Source: Pseudomonadota bacterium (GTDB lineage: Bacteria > Bdellovibrionota > Bacteriovoracia > Bacteriovoracales > Bacteriovoracaceae). From it: a DNA stretch of 43,388 bases. Location of the stretch: positions 1 to 43,388 of the forward strand of contig JAIYDC010000010.1 in assembly GCA_027487685.1 (NCBI GenBank). The letters are read 5' to 3'. Of this stretch, positions 1 to 9,008 are shown piece after piece (positions within the stretch are counted from its first letter, which is position 1; the number at the start of each line of letters is the position of its first letter). The notes beneath the pieces were generated by a model. The model had not been told where the DNA came from. It did not search any database and was given only the letters and a program-made list of their open reading frames with translations. A program made the position numbers and the translations under genes.

Positions 1-1545
1 ACCTACGAAGTCTCGCGCTCCCTTGCTTCTTGTGAAGGTGCCCTGTTAATTGTCGATGCCTCCCAGGGAATCGAGGCCCAGACACTCGCGAATGTTTACA
101 TGGCGCTGGAGAACAATCTTGAGATTATTCCTGTCATCAATAAGATCGATCTCCCCCACGCAGATCCGGAGAAGGTTAAAAAGGAAATCGAAGACGTGAT
201 CGGTCTTGATGCTTCCGAGGCCCCGCTGGTATCCGGAAAATCTGGTATTGGGGTCGACGGACTTCTTGAAGAGATCGTCAAGCGAATCCCACCTCCAGAG
301 GGAAAGGCTGCAAATCCTCTTCAGGCCCTGATCTTTGACTCCTGGTTCGATTCCTACCGCGGAGTTGTTGTACTCGCGCGAGTCATGGAGGGGAATCTGA
401 AGCTGAAGGATAAGATCCACTTCAAGTTCTCAGGCATGGACCACGAGATCCTTAAGCTTGCTGTTCATCAGCCGTTTTACCACGAGGTCTCAGAACTCGG
501 GGCCGGTGAAGTGGGCATGATCGTCTGTGGGATTAAGACTGTCAGAGATGTAAAAGTGGGTGATACCATTGTTCACGCAGACCGAAAGGATACAACACCC
601 TCTTTAGCTGGCTATAAAGAGATCAAGCCGATGGTCTTCTGCGGGATTTTCCCTGTGGATTCAGAAGAGTATGAGATTCTTAAAGAGGCACTAGAGAAGC
701 TGGCGCTCAACGACTCTTCGTTTACCTATGAGCCAGAGGTTTCTCAGGCGCTTGGTTTTGGTTTCCGTTGTGGTTTCCTGGGCCTGCTTCATATGGATAT
801 CATCCAAACGCGCCTCGAACGTGAGTTCAACCTTGCTCTCATTTCTACGGCACCATCTTGTAGCTATGAGGTCCGCATTGCTTCTGGTGATATGGTTGTC
901 GTGGACAACCCTGCGAAGCTCCCTGATCCTAGCATTATTGAGACGATCTTCGAACCCACAGTGAAGCTCTCGATCCATCTTCCGAACGAATACGTCGGTA
1001 AGATCATCAAGCTTTGCGAAGACCGCCGAGGTCGCCAGCAGGCAATTAATTACATTACAGAGGATAGAGTTCAGCTCATCTACATTCTCCCTCTTTCCGA
1101 GATGATGTTCGACTTCTATGACCAGCTCAAGTCCCTTTCAAAGGGCTATGCCTCCATGGACTACGAGCTCAATGAGTACCTTGAATCTGACATGGTCAAA
1201 CTCGACGTGCTCCTCAACGGAGACAAGGTGGATGCTTTATCGGTGATTACTCACCGGAGCACGGCGCAGCAAAAAGGCAAGGACCTTACACACCGGCTCA
1301 TGAAGGTCATCGACCGGCAACAATTCGACATCGCGATTCAGGCCGCTATTGGCTCCAAGGTTGTCGCCCGCGAAACCATCAAGGCGCTTAGAAAAAACGT
1401 CTTGGCCAAGTGTTACGGTGGCGACGTGTCCCGGAAGCGGAAGCTTTTGGAGAAGCAGAAAGAAGGGAAGAAGCGGATGAAAATGGTCGGGAATGTTGAA
1501 ATTCCGCAAGAAGCCTTCTTGGCAGTTTTAAGGACTGAAGAGTAG
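1..1545 (+). CDS. lepA: Elongation factor 4 (LepA), 5' truncated
   Basis: This is the translational GTPase EF4, which binds the ribosome and promotes back-translocation or late assembly. The frame is open from base 1, so the start and the G1/Walker A region lie outside the window. The first visible residues ([20 protein letters not shown]) are the stretch just after the G3 motif. The G4 motif NKID follows at about residues 45-48 of the visible part. The carboxy end ([16 protein letters not shown], then [15 protein letters not shown]) is the LepA-specific C-terminal domain and is complete, ending RTEE. This C-terminal region separates LepA from EF-G and other GTPases, so the identification is firm. 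A hypothetical gene follows 10 bases downstream on the same strand. Confidence 0.97.
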   Translation, partial: TYEVSRSLASCEGALLIVDASQGIEAQTLANVYMALENNLEIIPVINKIDLPHADPEKVKKEIEDVIGLDASEAPLVSGKSGIGVDGLLEEIVKRIPPPEGKAANPLQALIFDSWFDSYRGVVVLARVMEGNLKLKDKIHFKFSGMDHEILKLAVHQPFYHEVSELGAGEVGMIVCGIKTVRDVKVGDTIVHADRKDTTPSLAGYKEIKPMVFCGIFPVDSEEYEILKEALEKLALNDSSFTYEPEVSQALGFGFRCGFLGLLHMDIIQTRLEREFNLALISTAPSCSYEVRIASGDMVVVDNPAKLPDPSIIETIFEPTVKLSIHLPNEYVGKIIKLCEDRRGRQQAINYITEDRVQLIYILPLSEMMFDFYDQLKSLSKGYASMDYELNEYLESDMVKLDVLLNGDKVDALSVITHRSTAQQKGKDLTHRLMKVIDRQQFDIAIQAAIGSKVVARETIKALRKNVLAKCYGGDVSRKRKLLEKQKEGKKRMKMVGNVEIPQEAFLAVLRTEE

Positions 1546-1555
1546 AATATTCACT

Positions 1556-2179
1556 ATGCTCGACATTGTTCACGATCACTTAGATAAAGTTTTAAGCCTC
1601 TACACACAAGGCCAGTTCTTCGCGGACCTAAAGGAAGCGAAGGACAAATATTTTTCTATGACCGGAAAGCTCGATGAGGACAAAGACGAGTTTGAGTCGC
1701 GGATGAATTCCTTTAACGATTGGTACATTTTTCAGTACCGTCAGAAAGATGGCTCTAAGGTCATCGAAGAATACATCCGTAATACCCAGCTTGAAGAAGA
1801 ACTTTCCCAGGCACTTCTCAACGTAAACCACTCGCTCTTCGAATTCAATCGAACCAGTTTTCGGAAGCAGATCGTTCTGAAAGACATTCTCCACGACGAG
1901 AAGATCGTTCTGAAGAAAGACCATCCGACCATCAGCCTTATGGAGGGTGACGTATTCAGTGGTCGAATTATTAAATTTAAGTCGGAGAGTTACCTCCTCC
2001 GTGGCGTTTGCACTCTTCCTCAGGGAGTGAAGTCGATCCTCAAGAAACAATCGAAGAAAGTCCGGAAGCTTAATAGCTTCGACGAAGAACTTAGCTTCCT
2101 CCTCCAGCTTGAGTCGCTAAAGACCAAGGCCATGCACTACTCGCACATCGATCCTGCTAAAATTTTCATTTTCACTTAA
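1556..2179 (+). CDS. Conserved-looking hypothetical cytoplasmic protein
   Basis: I do not recognise this 207-residue protein. It has no signal peptide or membrane segment and is rich in Lys, Glu and Asp. The N-terminal third looks alpha-helical, and residues 95-155 contain alternating hydrophobic residues suggestive of a small beta domain. The ATG at 1556 lies 10 bases after the lepA stop, with only a weak purine-rich site (gaagag) upstream, so translation may depend on coupling to lepA. Its stop overlaps by three bases the stop of the convergent flippase-like gene (shared ttaa). The codon choice resembles lepA, so it is probably a real gene rather than a shadow. Confidence 0.75.
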   Translation: MLDIVHDHLDKVLSLYTQGQFFADLKEAKDKYFSMTGKLDEDKDEFESRMNSFNDWYIFQYRQKDGSKVIEEYIRNTQLEEELSQALLNVNHSLFEFNRTSFRKQIVLKDILHDEKIVLKKDHPTISLMEGDVFSGRIIKFKSESYLLRGVCTLPQGVKSILKKQSKKVRKLNSFDEELSFLLQLESLKTKAMHYSHIDPAKIFIFT

Positions 2180-3141
2180 CCCTGACTTTTGGCCTTCGTC
2201 GTAAGGTACGGAACAACGCCCAAGATATTCACCGCCAGCGCCACCACGAAGTACAAGTTAAACAGGGAGGCCCCGTTAGTAATACCGGAGAGTTCGAAGA
2301 GCTTTTGAAAGATAGCATGGCCAACACCCAGGCCTGAGGGAGCTACGGGGAGGGCGAGTGCCATTAAACCGATAGGAATAAAGGCGAGCGCTTGGACAAA
2401 GGTCATTTTATCCCCGACGTAGGGGTAGATTAAAAACCAGAACACGAGCACACCTATAAACTGCACAACGATGGAAAGCGCGACGGCCGCGGCCATTTTA
2501 CTTCGGATCAGTACGAGATCTTCCCAGAGTTCGCCTAGCTTTTTGAAGAGCGTGGGGAATGCCACTTTTTCAAAATGCCGTAAGACCGAGCGGATGATTT
2601 GGTGAAAGAAGAAAAAGATGGAGTAGGCGAGGAGCACGATCCCCGTCAGAACGTAGTTTATCCTAAGAAGTGGTACCATCGCCGGAGCATTTGCACTGAT
2701 CCGTTCTCCAAAGATAAGAGAACTCATTCCTACCAGGAGTATCAGACCAGATAGGCCCATGACTCGGTCAATGAGGATGGAGGCGAAGATGAATCTCTTC
2801 GAGAATGAGCTGTCAAACTTCTGAACGTAGAGAATCTTTATAAGGTCTCCGCTGACGCTTCCTGGAAGCACGGAGCTGAAAAACTGGCCGATCCAATTAA
2901 TTTTCATCACACCGGTGATGGGCAAGTGGACCTGACTTCGGGAACAGAGAATTTTCTCCCAACGGACTGAGATCAGGCCGAGGTTTATCATGCTCAGGAG
3001 GATGGCCGCCAGGACTGTAAACGGGTGATCCTGGAGCTTGGCCAGGAGACGGAAGTCGAGCTTCCCGCTCGTGATAAGCCAATAGAGAAGTGCAACAGCG
3101 ACTAGGATTTTAAGCGTGTTAACGAAAACAGTTTTCAGCAT
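2176..3141 (-). CDS. Flippase-like membrane protein (LPG synthase TM / UPF0104 family)
   Basis: This is a 321-residue integral membrane protein with about eight hydrophobic segments. They include residues 8-23, 40-60, 115-140, 155-180, 220-240, 250-275 and 295-315. The order and the polar motifs between them fit the lysylphosphatidylglycerol synthase transmembrane / glycosyltransferase-associated flippase family (PF03706): RWEKIL near residue 60, SSVLPGSVSGDLIK near 92-105, and PVAPSGLGVGHAIF near 265-278. Members act in moving or modifying membrane lipids; the substrate cannot be read here. No soluble aminoacyl-transferase domain follows, so it is not a full MprF. The start is the ATG facing the divergent nitrilase gene 56 bases away, with no clear ribosome binding site. 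Confidence 0.85.
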   Translation of the reverse strand: MLKTVFVNTLKILVAVALLYWLITSGKLDFRLLAKLQDHPFTVLAAILLSMINLGLISVRWEKILCSRSQVHLPITGVMKINWIGQFFSSVLPGSVSGDLIKILYVQKFDSSFSKRFIFASILIDRVMGLSGLILLVGMSSLIFGERISANAPAMVPLLRINYVLTGIVLLAYSIFFFFHQIIRSVLRHFEKVAFPTLFKKLGELWEDLVLIRSKMAAAVALSIVVQFIGVLVFWFLIYPYVGDKMTFVQALAFIPIGLMALALPVAPSGLGVGHAIFQKLFELSGITNGASLFNLYFVVALAVNILGVVPYLTTKAKSQG

Positions 3142-3197
3142 GGTGCGATGATCTTATAACTGGGGGTAACATTTGGTAAATTCAAAATGGAGTATGC

Positions 3198-3998
3198 ATG
3201 AAGATTGGAATCATTCAGCTGAGCTCGGTGCTGTCGCCAACTGCGAACCTCGCGACCATCGCTCGCTTTCTGGTCGAAGCTTCGGCCTCTGGTGCGAAGG
3301 CCGTATTCCTTCCAGAAGTCTTCTATTCGATGTCTGACGGAACAAAACCTACGCCCTACCTGGTCGAGGATAAAAATGAGCATTACCAGGCGATCCGAAA
3401 CCTCGCCGTTTCATCCGGCCTCTATATCCTCGGCGGATCGGCGGCAACTACCGTCGCCGGCAAAGTTCTCAACCGCTCTTATAACTTTTCTCCGACTGGA
3501 GAGGATCTCGGCATCTACGATAAGATGAATCTCTTTGCAGTGGACCTCTCTAAGCATCCGAGTAACACCGTCGTCGACGAAGCTCGTATTTACACCGCGG
3601 GCATGACTCCGAAATTGATCGCCGTTGAAGGCTTTACCTTGGGCCTTTCGATCTGTTTTGACCTGCGCTTCCCGGAAGTTTTTAGGAGCTACTCCTATCA
3701 GGGTGCCAACGTGCTCTCAATCTCTTCGGCTTTTACAGTGCCGACGGGAAAGGCCCACTGGCACACTTTGCTGCGTGCACGGGCCATTGAGAACCAATGC
3801 TACGTCGTGGCGTCTGCCCAATGGGGCCAGCATAACGAAAAGCTTTCTACCTTCGGGCATTCGCTGGTGGTGGACCCTTGGGGAGAAGTGCTGGTGGATG
3901 CAGGGGAGGGCGAGAAAATCGTCTACGCTGAGCTTTCTCTTGAAAAGCTCGAGTCAGTACGCTCTCGCTTGAATGTCCTGCGCAATCCTCGAGTCTAA
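3198..3998 (+). CDS. Carbon-nitrogen hydrolase (nitrilase superfamily, Nit/omega-amidase-like)
   Basis: This 266-residue enzyme carries the Glu-Lys-Cys triad of the nitrilase superfamily: E40 in FLPEVF, K109 in YDKMNLF and C153 in SICFDLRFPE. The last motif and the full length match the Nit1/Nit2 branch. That branch hydrolyses deaminated glutathione or alpha-ketoglutaramate, a metabolite-repair role in the cytosol. The exact amide substrate is an inference from the branch. A GGAG site at 3188-3191 sits 6 bases before the ATG, which supports the start. It is transcribed divergently from the flippase-like gene and faces the convergent nfu-like gene. Confidence 0.92.
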   Translation: MKIGIIQLSSVLSPTANLATIARFLVEASASGAKAVFLPEVFYSMSDGTKPTPYLVEDKNEHYQAIRNLAVSSGLYILGGSAATTVAGKVLNRSYNFSPTGEDLGIYDKMNLFAVDLSKHPSNTVVDEARIYTAGMTPKLIAVEGFTLGLSICFDLRFPEVFRSYSYQGANVLSISSAFTVPTGKAHWHTLLRARAIENQCYVVASAQWGQHNEKLSTFGHSLVVDPWGEVLVDAGEGEKIVYAELSLEKLESVRSRLNVLRNPRV

Positions 3999-4013
3999 AT
4001 TGCACCGGATGGT

Positions 4014-4268
4014 CTACATATAAGGGTTAGTACCTGACTGATGATCGGTGACGTCAACGACTTCTGTGATTTCAGGAAAAGTCTGCTTAATCAGCTGTTC
4101 GATTCCACCTTTTAAAGTGGCCTTAGAACTGGAGCAGCCCTGACATCCTCCGTAAAACTTCACGAATAAAATATTGTTATCAACGTCGACGATTTCTACG
4201 TTGCCCCCATGCTGAGCTAGGGCGGGACGAATCTGTTGATCGAAAAGCTTCTCAATTTGCGTAATCAT
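4014..4268 (-). CDS. NifU C-terminal domain Fe-S scaffold/carrier protein
   Basis: An 84-residue protein consisting only of the NifU C-terminal (Nfu) domain. The cluster-binding CxxC is C42 and C45 in YGGCQGCSSSKATLKGG, the family's diagnostic motif. It would bind or transfer a [4Fe-4S] cluster to client apoproteins. Unlike E. coli NfuA it has no N-terminal A-type domain, and unlike NifU no IscU domain, so it resembles the short Nfu/HesB-independent carriers. It follows the small exported protein gene (4288-4791) by 19 bases on the minus strand and is probably co-transcribed with it. Confidence 0.93.
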   Translation of the reverse strand: MITQIEKLFDQQIRPALAQHGGNVEIVDVDNNILFVKFYGGCQGCSSSKATLKGGIEQLIKQTFPEITEVVDVTDHQSGTNPYM

Positions 4269-4287
4269 ATGGCCAGCTTAGCACAAG

Positions 4288-4791
4288 TTAGAGGCTTCTT
4301 TGACTGTTAAAATCTTGAAGCAGCGCCTGAAGGCGTTTCGGACGGTAGTTTCCGTAGGAAAAGGGTGGCACCCAAGTCAGACCCTCAATTAAACCTTCAG
4401 AGGTGATTTTGTAGATCAGACCTTCCTCAGGCTTACCGGCAAAAAACCATGAAGGGTTGGTATCTTCCAGTCCGTTATGCTGCATCTGGACGAGTGTGAG
4501 CTTACGCATCTCGGGATCTTCGATCTTGATCTCTCGGTGAAATTTGATGTTTGCACTTGAGACTTTTTGATCCCGTAGCGTAATTAGCAGCTCGGACCCG
4601 TCATGGAGGATAAACGTATAGTGATTACGGGCCTCGGCTGAAGGTGTACCGAAAGTCGCGATAATATCAGAAATGCTCATACCAAGACGTATGGAATTGA
4701 GCTCAAGTGGACGCTCCATTTTTACTTGGGCAACTTGATAAGCTCCGAATGTGAGGCAGAGCATTAAAGCTAAATAGAACCCATACTTCAT
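4288..4791 (-). CDS. Small exported or membrane-anchored protein, possible SmpA/OmlA-like fold
   Basis: A 167-residue protein of unknown function. Residues 3-20 form one hydrophobic N-terminal segment (signal peptide or anchor) without a lipobox cysteine. Residues 33-83 contain the pattern IRLGMSISDIIATFGTPS followed by short beta strands. This resembles the GMS-x4-LG-x-P helix and strands of BamE/SmpA-type or BLIP-like domains; that is a weak fold inference. A purine-rich AAGGAG site lies about 11 bases before the ATG. It leads the two-gene minus-strand unit with the Nfu protein. Confidence 0.7.
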   Translation of the reverse strand: MKYGFYLALMLCLTFGAYQVAQVKMERPLELNSIRLGMSISDIIATFGTPSAEARNHYTFILHDGSELLITLRDQKVSSANIKFHREIKIEDPEMRKLTLVQMQHNGLEDTNPSWFFAGKPEEGLIYKITSEGLIEGLTWVPPFSYGNYRPKRLQALLQDFNSQRSL

Positions 4792-4992
4792 GAGTCGGCC
4801 CTCTCCTTTCGAGGTGGAATAAATACTTTACTGTAGAAACACCATTCTTGGCCATATGTATAAAGCTTGCGGCCAAACAGTTTTTATATTGCTGATTCTA
4901 GGATATGGGGGGCCTATAGCAGAGAAGAAAAATTTTCCCTGTCACCTTCTCCTCTCATTTCAGGTCCAGGATCCCAGGAGTACAGACGAGTC

Positions 4993-5916
4993 ATGGATTT
5001 CACCAACACTCTCGTTCTACTTTCAGCTCCACCTGCTTCAGGAAAGACATACTGGATCGGACAGTTTCAAGAAGCCTTGGCGGAGGAACTCCTACTTGTC
5101 ACTCCTTTGCGGGCCCTCGCTAACGAGTGTCGACTCAAGTGGGACACGGCTATTCGAGTCGTCACTCCAGAGGAATACCTGTTACGTCCCTCCAGGGCCG
5201 ACGTTGTCATCTTCGACGAGTTTCACCTTTACGTGTACTGGGGTGACTCCTTTCGCGAGAGAATGTGGGAGGCCTTTTATGGGGCATCAGATACCGCACG
5301 TGTATGCATTCTTCTCACGGCGACTGTGTCTCCTGAGCTTGTCGGTCTTGTCCGCTCCTTCGCTGTACACTTCGATCAACTCCTTTGGGTTGATCACGGC
5401 AACCGGCAGCTCAAGTTTCCTCCGCGAACTTACCTCAAGGCCCCCTCTCGAAAGTGGGTGATAGCGGACATCATGCGACAGGAAAAGAGCACCGGGGTTA
5501 GGATCGTTTTCTGCCGCTATCGGGAGGAAGTTCTCGCTCTCGGCAAACAGTTGTCTGGGGCAGGGTTTCGCTGCCTGACCTGCCTTGGTGGAGAAGCGGG
5601 GGCATTGGGCGGAAAACTTATTGAGACTCCGACGCCGGACTACATCGTTTGCACTACAGTCCTGAGCCACGGTGTAAACCTTCCGGAAATATCCAGGGTT
5701 TACTTACTTTATCCGACGGGTAACTGCGACTTTTGGATCCAGATGATTGCCCGCGGTGGTCGCTGCGGGAGTGACTACACTGTCATAGGTCTGGAACTGC
5801 CACACTCCATTTCGTGGTCACCTATTAGAAACTTCCTGGCGGTGCTAAGAGAATCGCTCTACACATGGCTTTGTCTTCGGGAGGGTTTACTGCCGCCGCG
5901 AAGTGTAGAAGAATGA
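4993..5916 (+). CDS. Compact SF2 DEAD/DEAH-like helicase linked to recO
   Basis: A 307-residue superfamily 2 ATPase. Seen motifs are Walker A APPASGKT (12-19), Walker B DEFH (75-78), motif III LTATVS (108-113), motif V TTVLSHGVNLP (221-231) and motif VI QMIARGGRCG (250-259). At barely 300 residues it is nearly the bare two-RecA core with no accessory domain. The frame stays open up to a TTG at 4867. I prefer the ATG at 4993 because AGGAG (4976-4980) lies 12 bases upstream and the protein then starts just before motif I. A possible -10 box TATAAA at 4859-4864 would also place the transcript start downstream of that TTG. The stop is 3 bases before recO, so the two are surely one operon and the helicase may act in RecFOR-type repair (inference). 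Confidence 0.85.
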   Translation: MDFTNTLVLLSAPPASGKTYWIGQFQEALAEELLLVTPLRALANECRLKWDTAIRVVTPEEYLLRPSRADVVIFDEFHLYVYWGDSFRERMWEAFYGASDTARVCILLTATVSPELVGLVRSFAVHFDQLLWVDHGNRQLKFPPRTYLKAPSRKWVIADIMRQEKSTGVRIVFCRYREEVLALGKQLSGAGFRCLTCLGGEAGALGGKLIETPTPDYIVCTTVLSHGVNLPEISRVYLLYPTGNCDFWIQMIARGGRCGSDYTVIGLELPHSISWSPIRNFLAVLRESLYTWLCLREGLLPPRSVEE

Positions 5917-5919
5917 GGC

Positions 5920-6699
5920 ATGACTTTTGAAGGCGTCCTGATCCATCGCGTGCCTTATAAAGAGCGCGACCTCATCGTAAAACTGCTGCTGCGGAGTGGG
6001 CTCGTCGGAAGTTTTTACATCTACGGTGGCCAGGGAGGTGGTAAGTCTCACAAACCCACGATCTTTGAGCTCGGTTCCATGATCCGGATCATGCCTAAGG
6101 AGCAGCGGGCAAGAGTTGAGACCTCGGAACTCATGATCTCTCAGGAGCATCAGCGGCTCTGGGAGCCACGGGCACTCCGGCACGATGTCAAAGCCTTCTA
6201 TCTGGCCTGCCTTTATTTTGAATTAGTCCAGAAGTTTGCGATCGCCTTCCACCCGAGTAGTGGTGAAGTCTCTGATGGAGACCACGAGGGAGTCTTTTCG
6301 GTCGTGAGCAACGCTCTTTTCCACCTCGAAGATGCCCTCGCCAAGGAGCGCTTCATTCCGCACCAGCAGCTGACACTTTTCCTGGTGAAGCTTCTTTTCC
6401 ATTTGGGCATCATGCCGGACACGGAATCCTGCACCTACTGCCAGACTAACCTGCTTGAGAATCCCGGGGCGATTTTTCTTCCGGCACAAGGCCAGTTTTC
6501 TTGTCAGCAGTGCGCCCCAGGAGATAATGAAAAGAGCTTCCTCCTGAGAATCAAAATGGGGTACCAGACGCGCTTTCAGGATTACTTCGAATTCCTGGGG
6601 ACGAATTTCACTGAATGCGACAAACTCCTTCAGTACTTTTGCCATCAGTACCACTTGCGGCCGGTGGAACTCAAAAGCTACAAGTTACTTTTTAAGTGA
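5920..6699 (+). CDS. recO: DNA repair protein RecO
   Basis: RecO loads RecA on SSB-coated single-stranded DNA and anneals strands in the RecFOR pathway. The 259-residue protein has the usual layout. There is an N-terminal OB fold beginning EGVLIHRVPYKERD, then a helical middle. A zinc-finger-like Cys4 site follows: C171 and C174 (CTYC) with C195 and C198 (CQQC). The ATG is 3 bases after the helicase stop, giving tight coupling. Its last 15 bases overlap the end of the convergent gmhB-like gene. Sequence is divergent from E. coli RecO, as is normal for this family, but the OB start and cysteine spacing are characteristic. Confidence 0.88.
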   Translation: MTFEGVLIHRVPYKERDLIVKLLLRSGLVGSFYIYGGQGGGKSHKPTIFELGSMIRIMPKEQRARVETSELMISQEHQRLWEPRALRHDVKAFYLACLYFELVQKFAIAFHPSSGEVSDGDHEGVFSVVSNALFHLEDALAKERFIPHQQLTLFLVKLLFHLGIMPDTESCTYCQTNLLENPGAIFLPAQGQFSCQQCAPGDNEKSFLLRIKMGYQTRFQDYFEFLGTNFTECDKLLQYFCHQYHLRPVELKSYKLLFK

Positions 6700-7197
6700 T
6701 TGCGCAAACTCGAGGAGAGTTTTGAAAGAAGGGAAATCCGGATGAGCGTGCCCTCGGACGATGGCGCTGAGGATCCCGGCGTTTCGGCCCGCCTCCGCAT
6801 CGATGAGTTTATCGCCGACCATGTAGCATTGATCGGGAGAGAGATGATGTTTTTCAATTAGCTCGAGGATCATTTTTCCTGAAGGCTTACGGCAATCACA
6901 GTTATCTTGAGGGGCATGGGGGCAGATCGCGAAATCCCGAAACGGAGCGAGTTTCGATTCTCGCAGGTCGTTCTGAAGCTGGCGATGAATGACGTAGACC
7001 GATTCGAGAGAGAAGTAGCCGCGACCGACCCCGGACTGGTTGGTTACGACGAAGAGGTCGAACCCGAGTGCCTGAAAGAGCTGAAGTGCTTTCAGTGTGT
7101 CCGGAAAGTACTCAATATCCTCGGCCCGAGAGAGGTAGTTTTTATCTAGGATGAGTGTGCCATCACGATCGAGGAATAGTGCTTTCCGCGTTTTAAT
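6685..7197 (-). CDS. gmhB: D-glycero-D-manno-heptose-1,7-bisphosphate phosphatase-like HAD enzyme with AUU start
   Basis: A 170-residue HAD-superfamily phosphatase of the GmhB/HisB-N group. Seen motifs are DRDGT with nucleophile D10 and general acid D12, TNQSG (52-56), K104 in CRKP, and GDKLID (128-133). The zinc loop CPHAPQDNCDC (92-102) is the short form. In the ADP-heptose pathway GmhB removes the C7 phosphate before LPS core assembly; HisB-type histidinol phosphatase is the alternative. No ATG, GTG, TTG or CTG precedes motif I in frame. A stop (7198-7200) directly precedes an ATT at 7195-7197, and GGGAG lies 8 bases upstream of it. An AUU start places the catalytic Asp at residue 10, as in E. 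coli GmhB (residue 11). It is divergent from msbA, which fits an LPS role. Confidence 0.88.
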   Translation of the reverse strand: MKTRKALFLDRDGTLILDKNYLSRAEDIEYFPDTLKALQLFQALGFDLFVVTNQSGVGRGYFSLESVYVIHRQLQNDLRESKLAPFRDFAICPHAPQDNCDCRKPSGKMILELIEKHHLSPDQCYMVGDKLIDAEAGRNAGILSAIVRGHAHPDFPSFKTLLEFAQSLKK

Positions 7198-7230
7198 TTA
7201 CTTCGCTCCCGTTAAAGCTTAAGATAGCGC

Positions 7231-8943
7231 ATGCTTAAAGTGCTCAAGCTCATGTTCCCATATCTGCGGCCATTTTGGAAGGAGGCCGCCCTGGCCGCGC
7301 TTCTTGCCCTTCCTCTCTCAGCGATCAAGGCTTACGAAGCCTACCTGGTCAAAGATATTTTTGATAAGGGTTTTTCTCCAAACTCTACCAGTGACGACGC
7401 TCAAGTACTGGCCCTTATCCTTGTGGGCCTGGGTATTTTAAACTACCCCTTACGCTACTATCACTACTTTGGTCTCAGGCAGGTTGTGGATAAGTCCACG
7501 CGGTTAATACGCTCGCGGATCTACGAAAAGTTTCAGCTGCTGCCGGCCCGGTTCTATGCTCAATCGAAGCAGGGGACTCTCATCTCCACCATCATGAGCG
7601 ACACGGCGGTTTTTTCTGAGGCGTTTAAGAACTCTCTTGAGGTGATTCGTGAACCGGTGACTGCGGCCGCACTTCTGGGAGTCGCGTTCTATCATGACTG
7701 GCAGCTGACACTTATCATCTTTGCTACCGCTCCACTCTTCGTGGTGACACTCCACTATTCCGGCAAACGCATCCGGAAGTATGTCGGACGGGCCCAGCAG
7801 GATAGCGCGGATATGACCCATGTCGTCGGAGAGACCCTTGGTGGTCAGAAAATCGTTAAGGCCTTCGGGCTTCAGCATTACGTTTTGGCCCGCTTTGAGC
7901 GGCTCCAGGCCCGCCTCTTGGAGCACCGCCGGCGCAGTAATTCGGCAGAGGAACTCTCGCACCCATTGGTTGAACTGATCGGTTCCTTCGCCTTCGCGGG
8001 AGTCATAGTTTTTGCCCACCATCGGATCACCACAGGTCAGCTGACGACCGGAGGATTTATCTCCTTCGTCGCTGCTCTTGCTATGTTTATGGATCCCGTT
8101 CGGCGGTTCACCAAGGCAAACGCTAAACTCAATCAGGCCCAGGCCGCTGCTGCGAGAATCTTCTCGCTCCTCGATGTGAAGGAAGAGCCCCAGACGGACC
8201 TCCGGGAATTTCCTGGCGCCTTTGAAACAATCGAGTTTCGAAACGTTTCTTTTTCCTACGGTGAAGGCATGGTTCTTCGGAACTTTAATCTCATGATCCG
8301 GAAGGGAGAAAAAATTGGTCTGGTAGGCCTTTCTGGTTCAGGGAAGTCCACTTTGGTGAGTCTTCTTTTGAGGCTTTATGACGTCACTGAAGGACAGATC
8401 CTAATCGACGGGCAAGACCTGCGTGGCTTCACCCTGACATCAGTTCGAAAAGTATTTGGTCTTGTGAGCCAGGATATTTTCCTTTTCAACGATACGGTTC
8501 GAGAAAACCTCACGACCGGCGACGCCCATTCTGACCAAGAGATCCAGCACGCCCTAGAGATTTCCTATGCCTGGGAATTCGTAAAGGACCTACCACAGGG
8601 TCTCGAGACTCCTATCGGGGACCGGGGCCTTCGCCTCTCCGGGGGCCAGAGTCAGCGGCTCACCATCGCCCGGGCGTTCCTCAAGAACCGTGATCTCCTC
8701 CTCTTTGACGAAGCGACCTCTGCTTTGGATAATGAATCCGAGAAAATCGTCCAGGCCGCCCTTGAGCGCGTCGCAGGCCATAAGACTGTGATCGCTGTCG
8801 CCCACCGTCTTTCAACCCTAAAAGACTTCACCCGCATCATCGTTCTCAAAGACGGCGCCAAGGTTGAAGAAGGGAGCCACTCCGAACTCCTCCAGCACGA
8901 CGGTGAGTACCGCAAACTCTACGAGCTCTCCCTCCGCGACTAA
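7231..8943 (+). CDS. msbA: Lipid A export ABC transporter MsbA
   Basis: A 570-residue half-transporter with an N-terminal six-helix membrane domain (about 1-310) and a C-terminal ATPase. Motifs are Walker A GLSGSGKST (366-374), signature LSGGQ (469-473), Walker B LLLFDEATSALD with D493-E494, and H525 in VAHRLST. Length and the membrane-to-ATPase order match MsbA, which flips core-lipid A across the inner membrane. Exporters of the LmrA/Sav1866 type are similar, so the substrate is inferred. The divergent gmhB-like heptose enzyme only 33 bases away supports an LPS function. No strong ribosome binding site is visible before the ATG. Glycyl-tRNA synthetase follows after 65 bases. Confidence 0.88.
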   Translation: MLKVLKLMFPYLRPFWKEAALAALLALPLSAIKAYEAYLVKDIFDKGFSPNSTSDDAQVLALILVGLGILNYPLRYYHYFGLRQVVDKSTRLIRSRIYEKFQLLPARFYAQSKQGTLISTIMSDTAVFSEAFKNSLEVIREPVTAAALLGVAFYHDWQLTLIIFATAPLFVVTLHYSGKRIRKYVGRAQQDSADMTHVVGETLGGQKIVKAFGLQHYVLARFERLQARLLEHRRRSNSAEELSHPLVELIGSFAFAGVIVFAHHRITTGQLTTGGFISFVAALAMFMDPVRRFTKANAKLNQAQAAAARIFSLLDVKEEPQTDLREFPGAFETIEFRNVSFSYGEGMVLRNFNLMIRKGEKIGLVGLSGSGKSTLVSLLLRLYDVTEGQILIDGQDLRGFTLTSVRKVFGLVSQDIFLFNDTVRENLTTGDAHSDQEIQHALEISYAWEFVKDLPQGLETPIGDRGLRLSGGQSQRLTIARAFLKNRDLLLFDEATSALDNESEKIVQAALERVAGHKTVIAVAHRLSTLKDFTRIIVLKDGAKVEEGSHSELLQHDGEYRKLYELSLRD

Positions 8944-9008
8944 AAGTGTGTTGGAACATTGGCCGTTTATGATAGATTAAGAGCGAAATATTCACACAGG
9001 AGTGCATT

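Noticed and set aside
4856-5461. Plus-strand frame of 201 codons beginning at the ATG at 4856
   Set aside because: It overlaps the helicase in another frame, is rich in Ser/Leu/Arg/Phe shadows and lacks a ribosome binding site, whereas the helicase frame carries all SF2 motifs.
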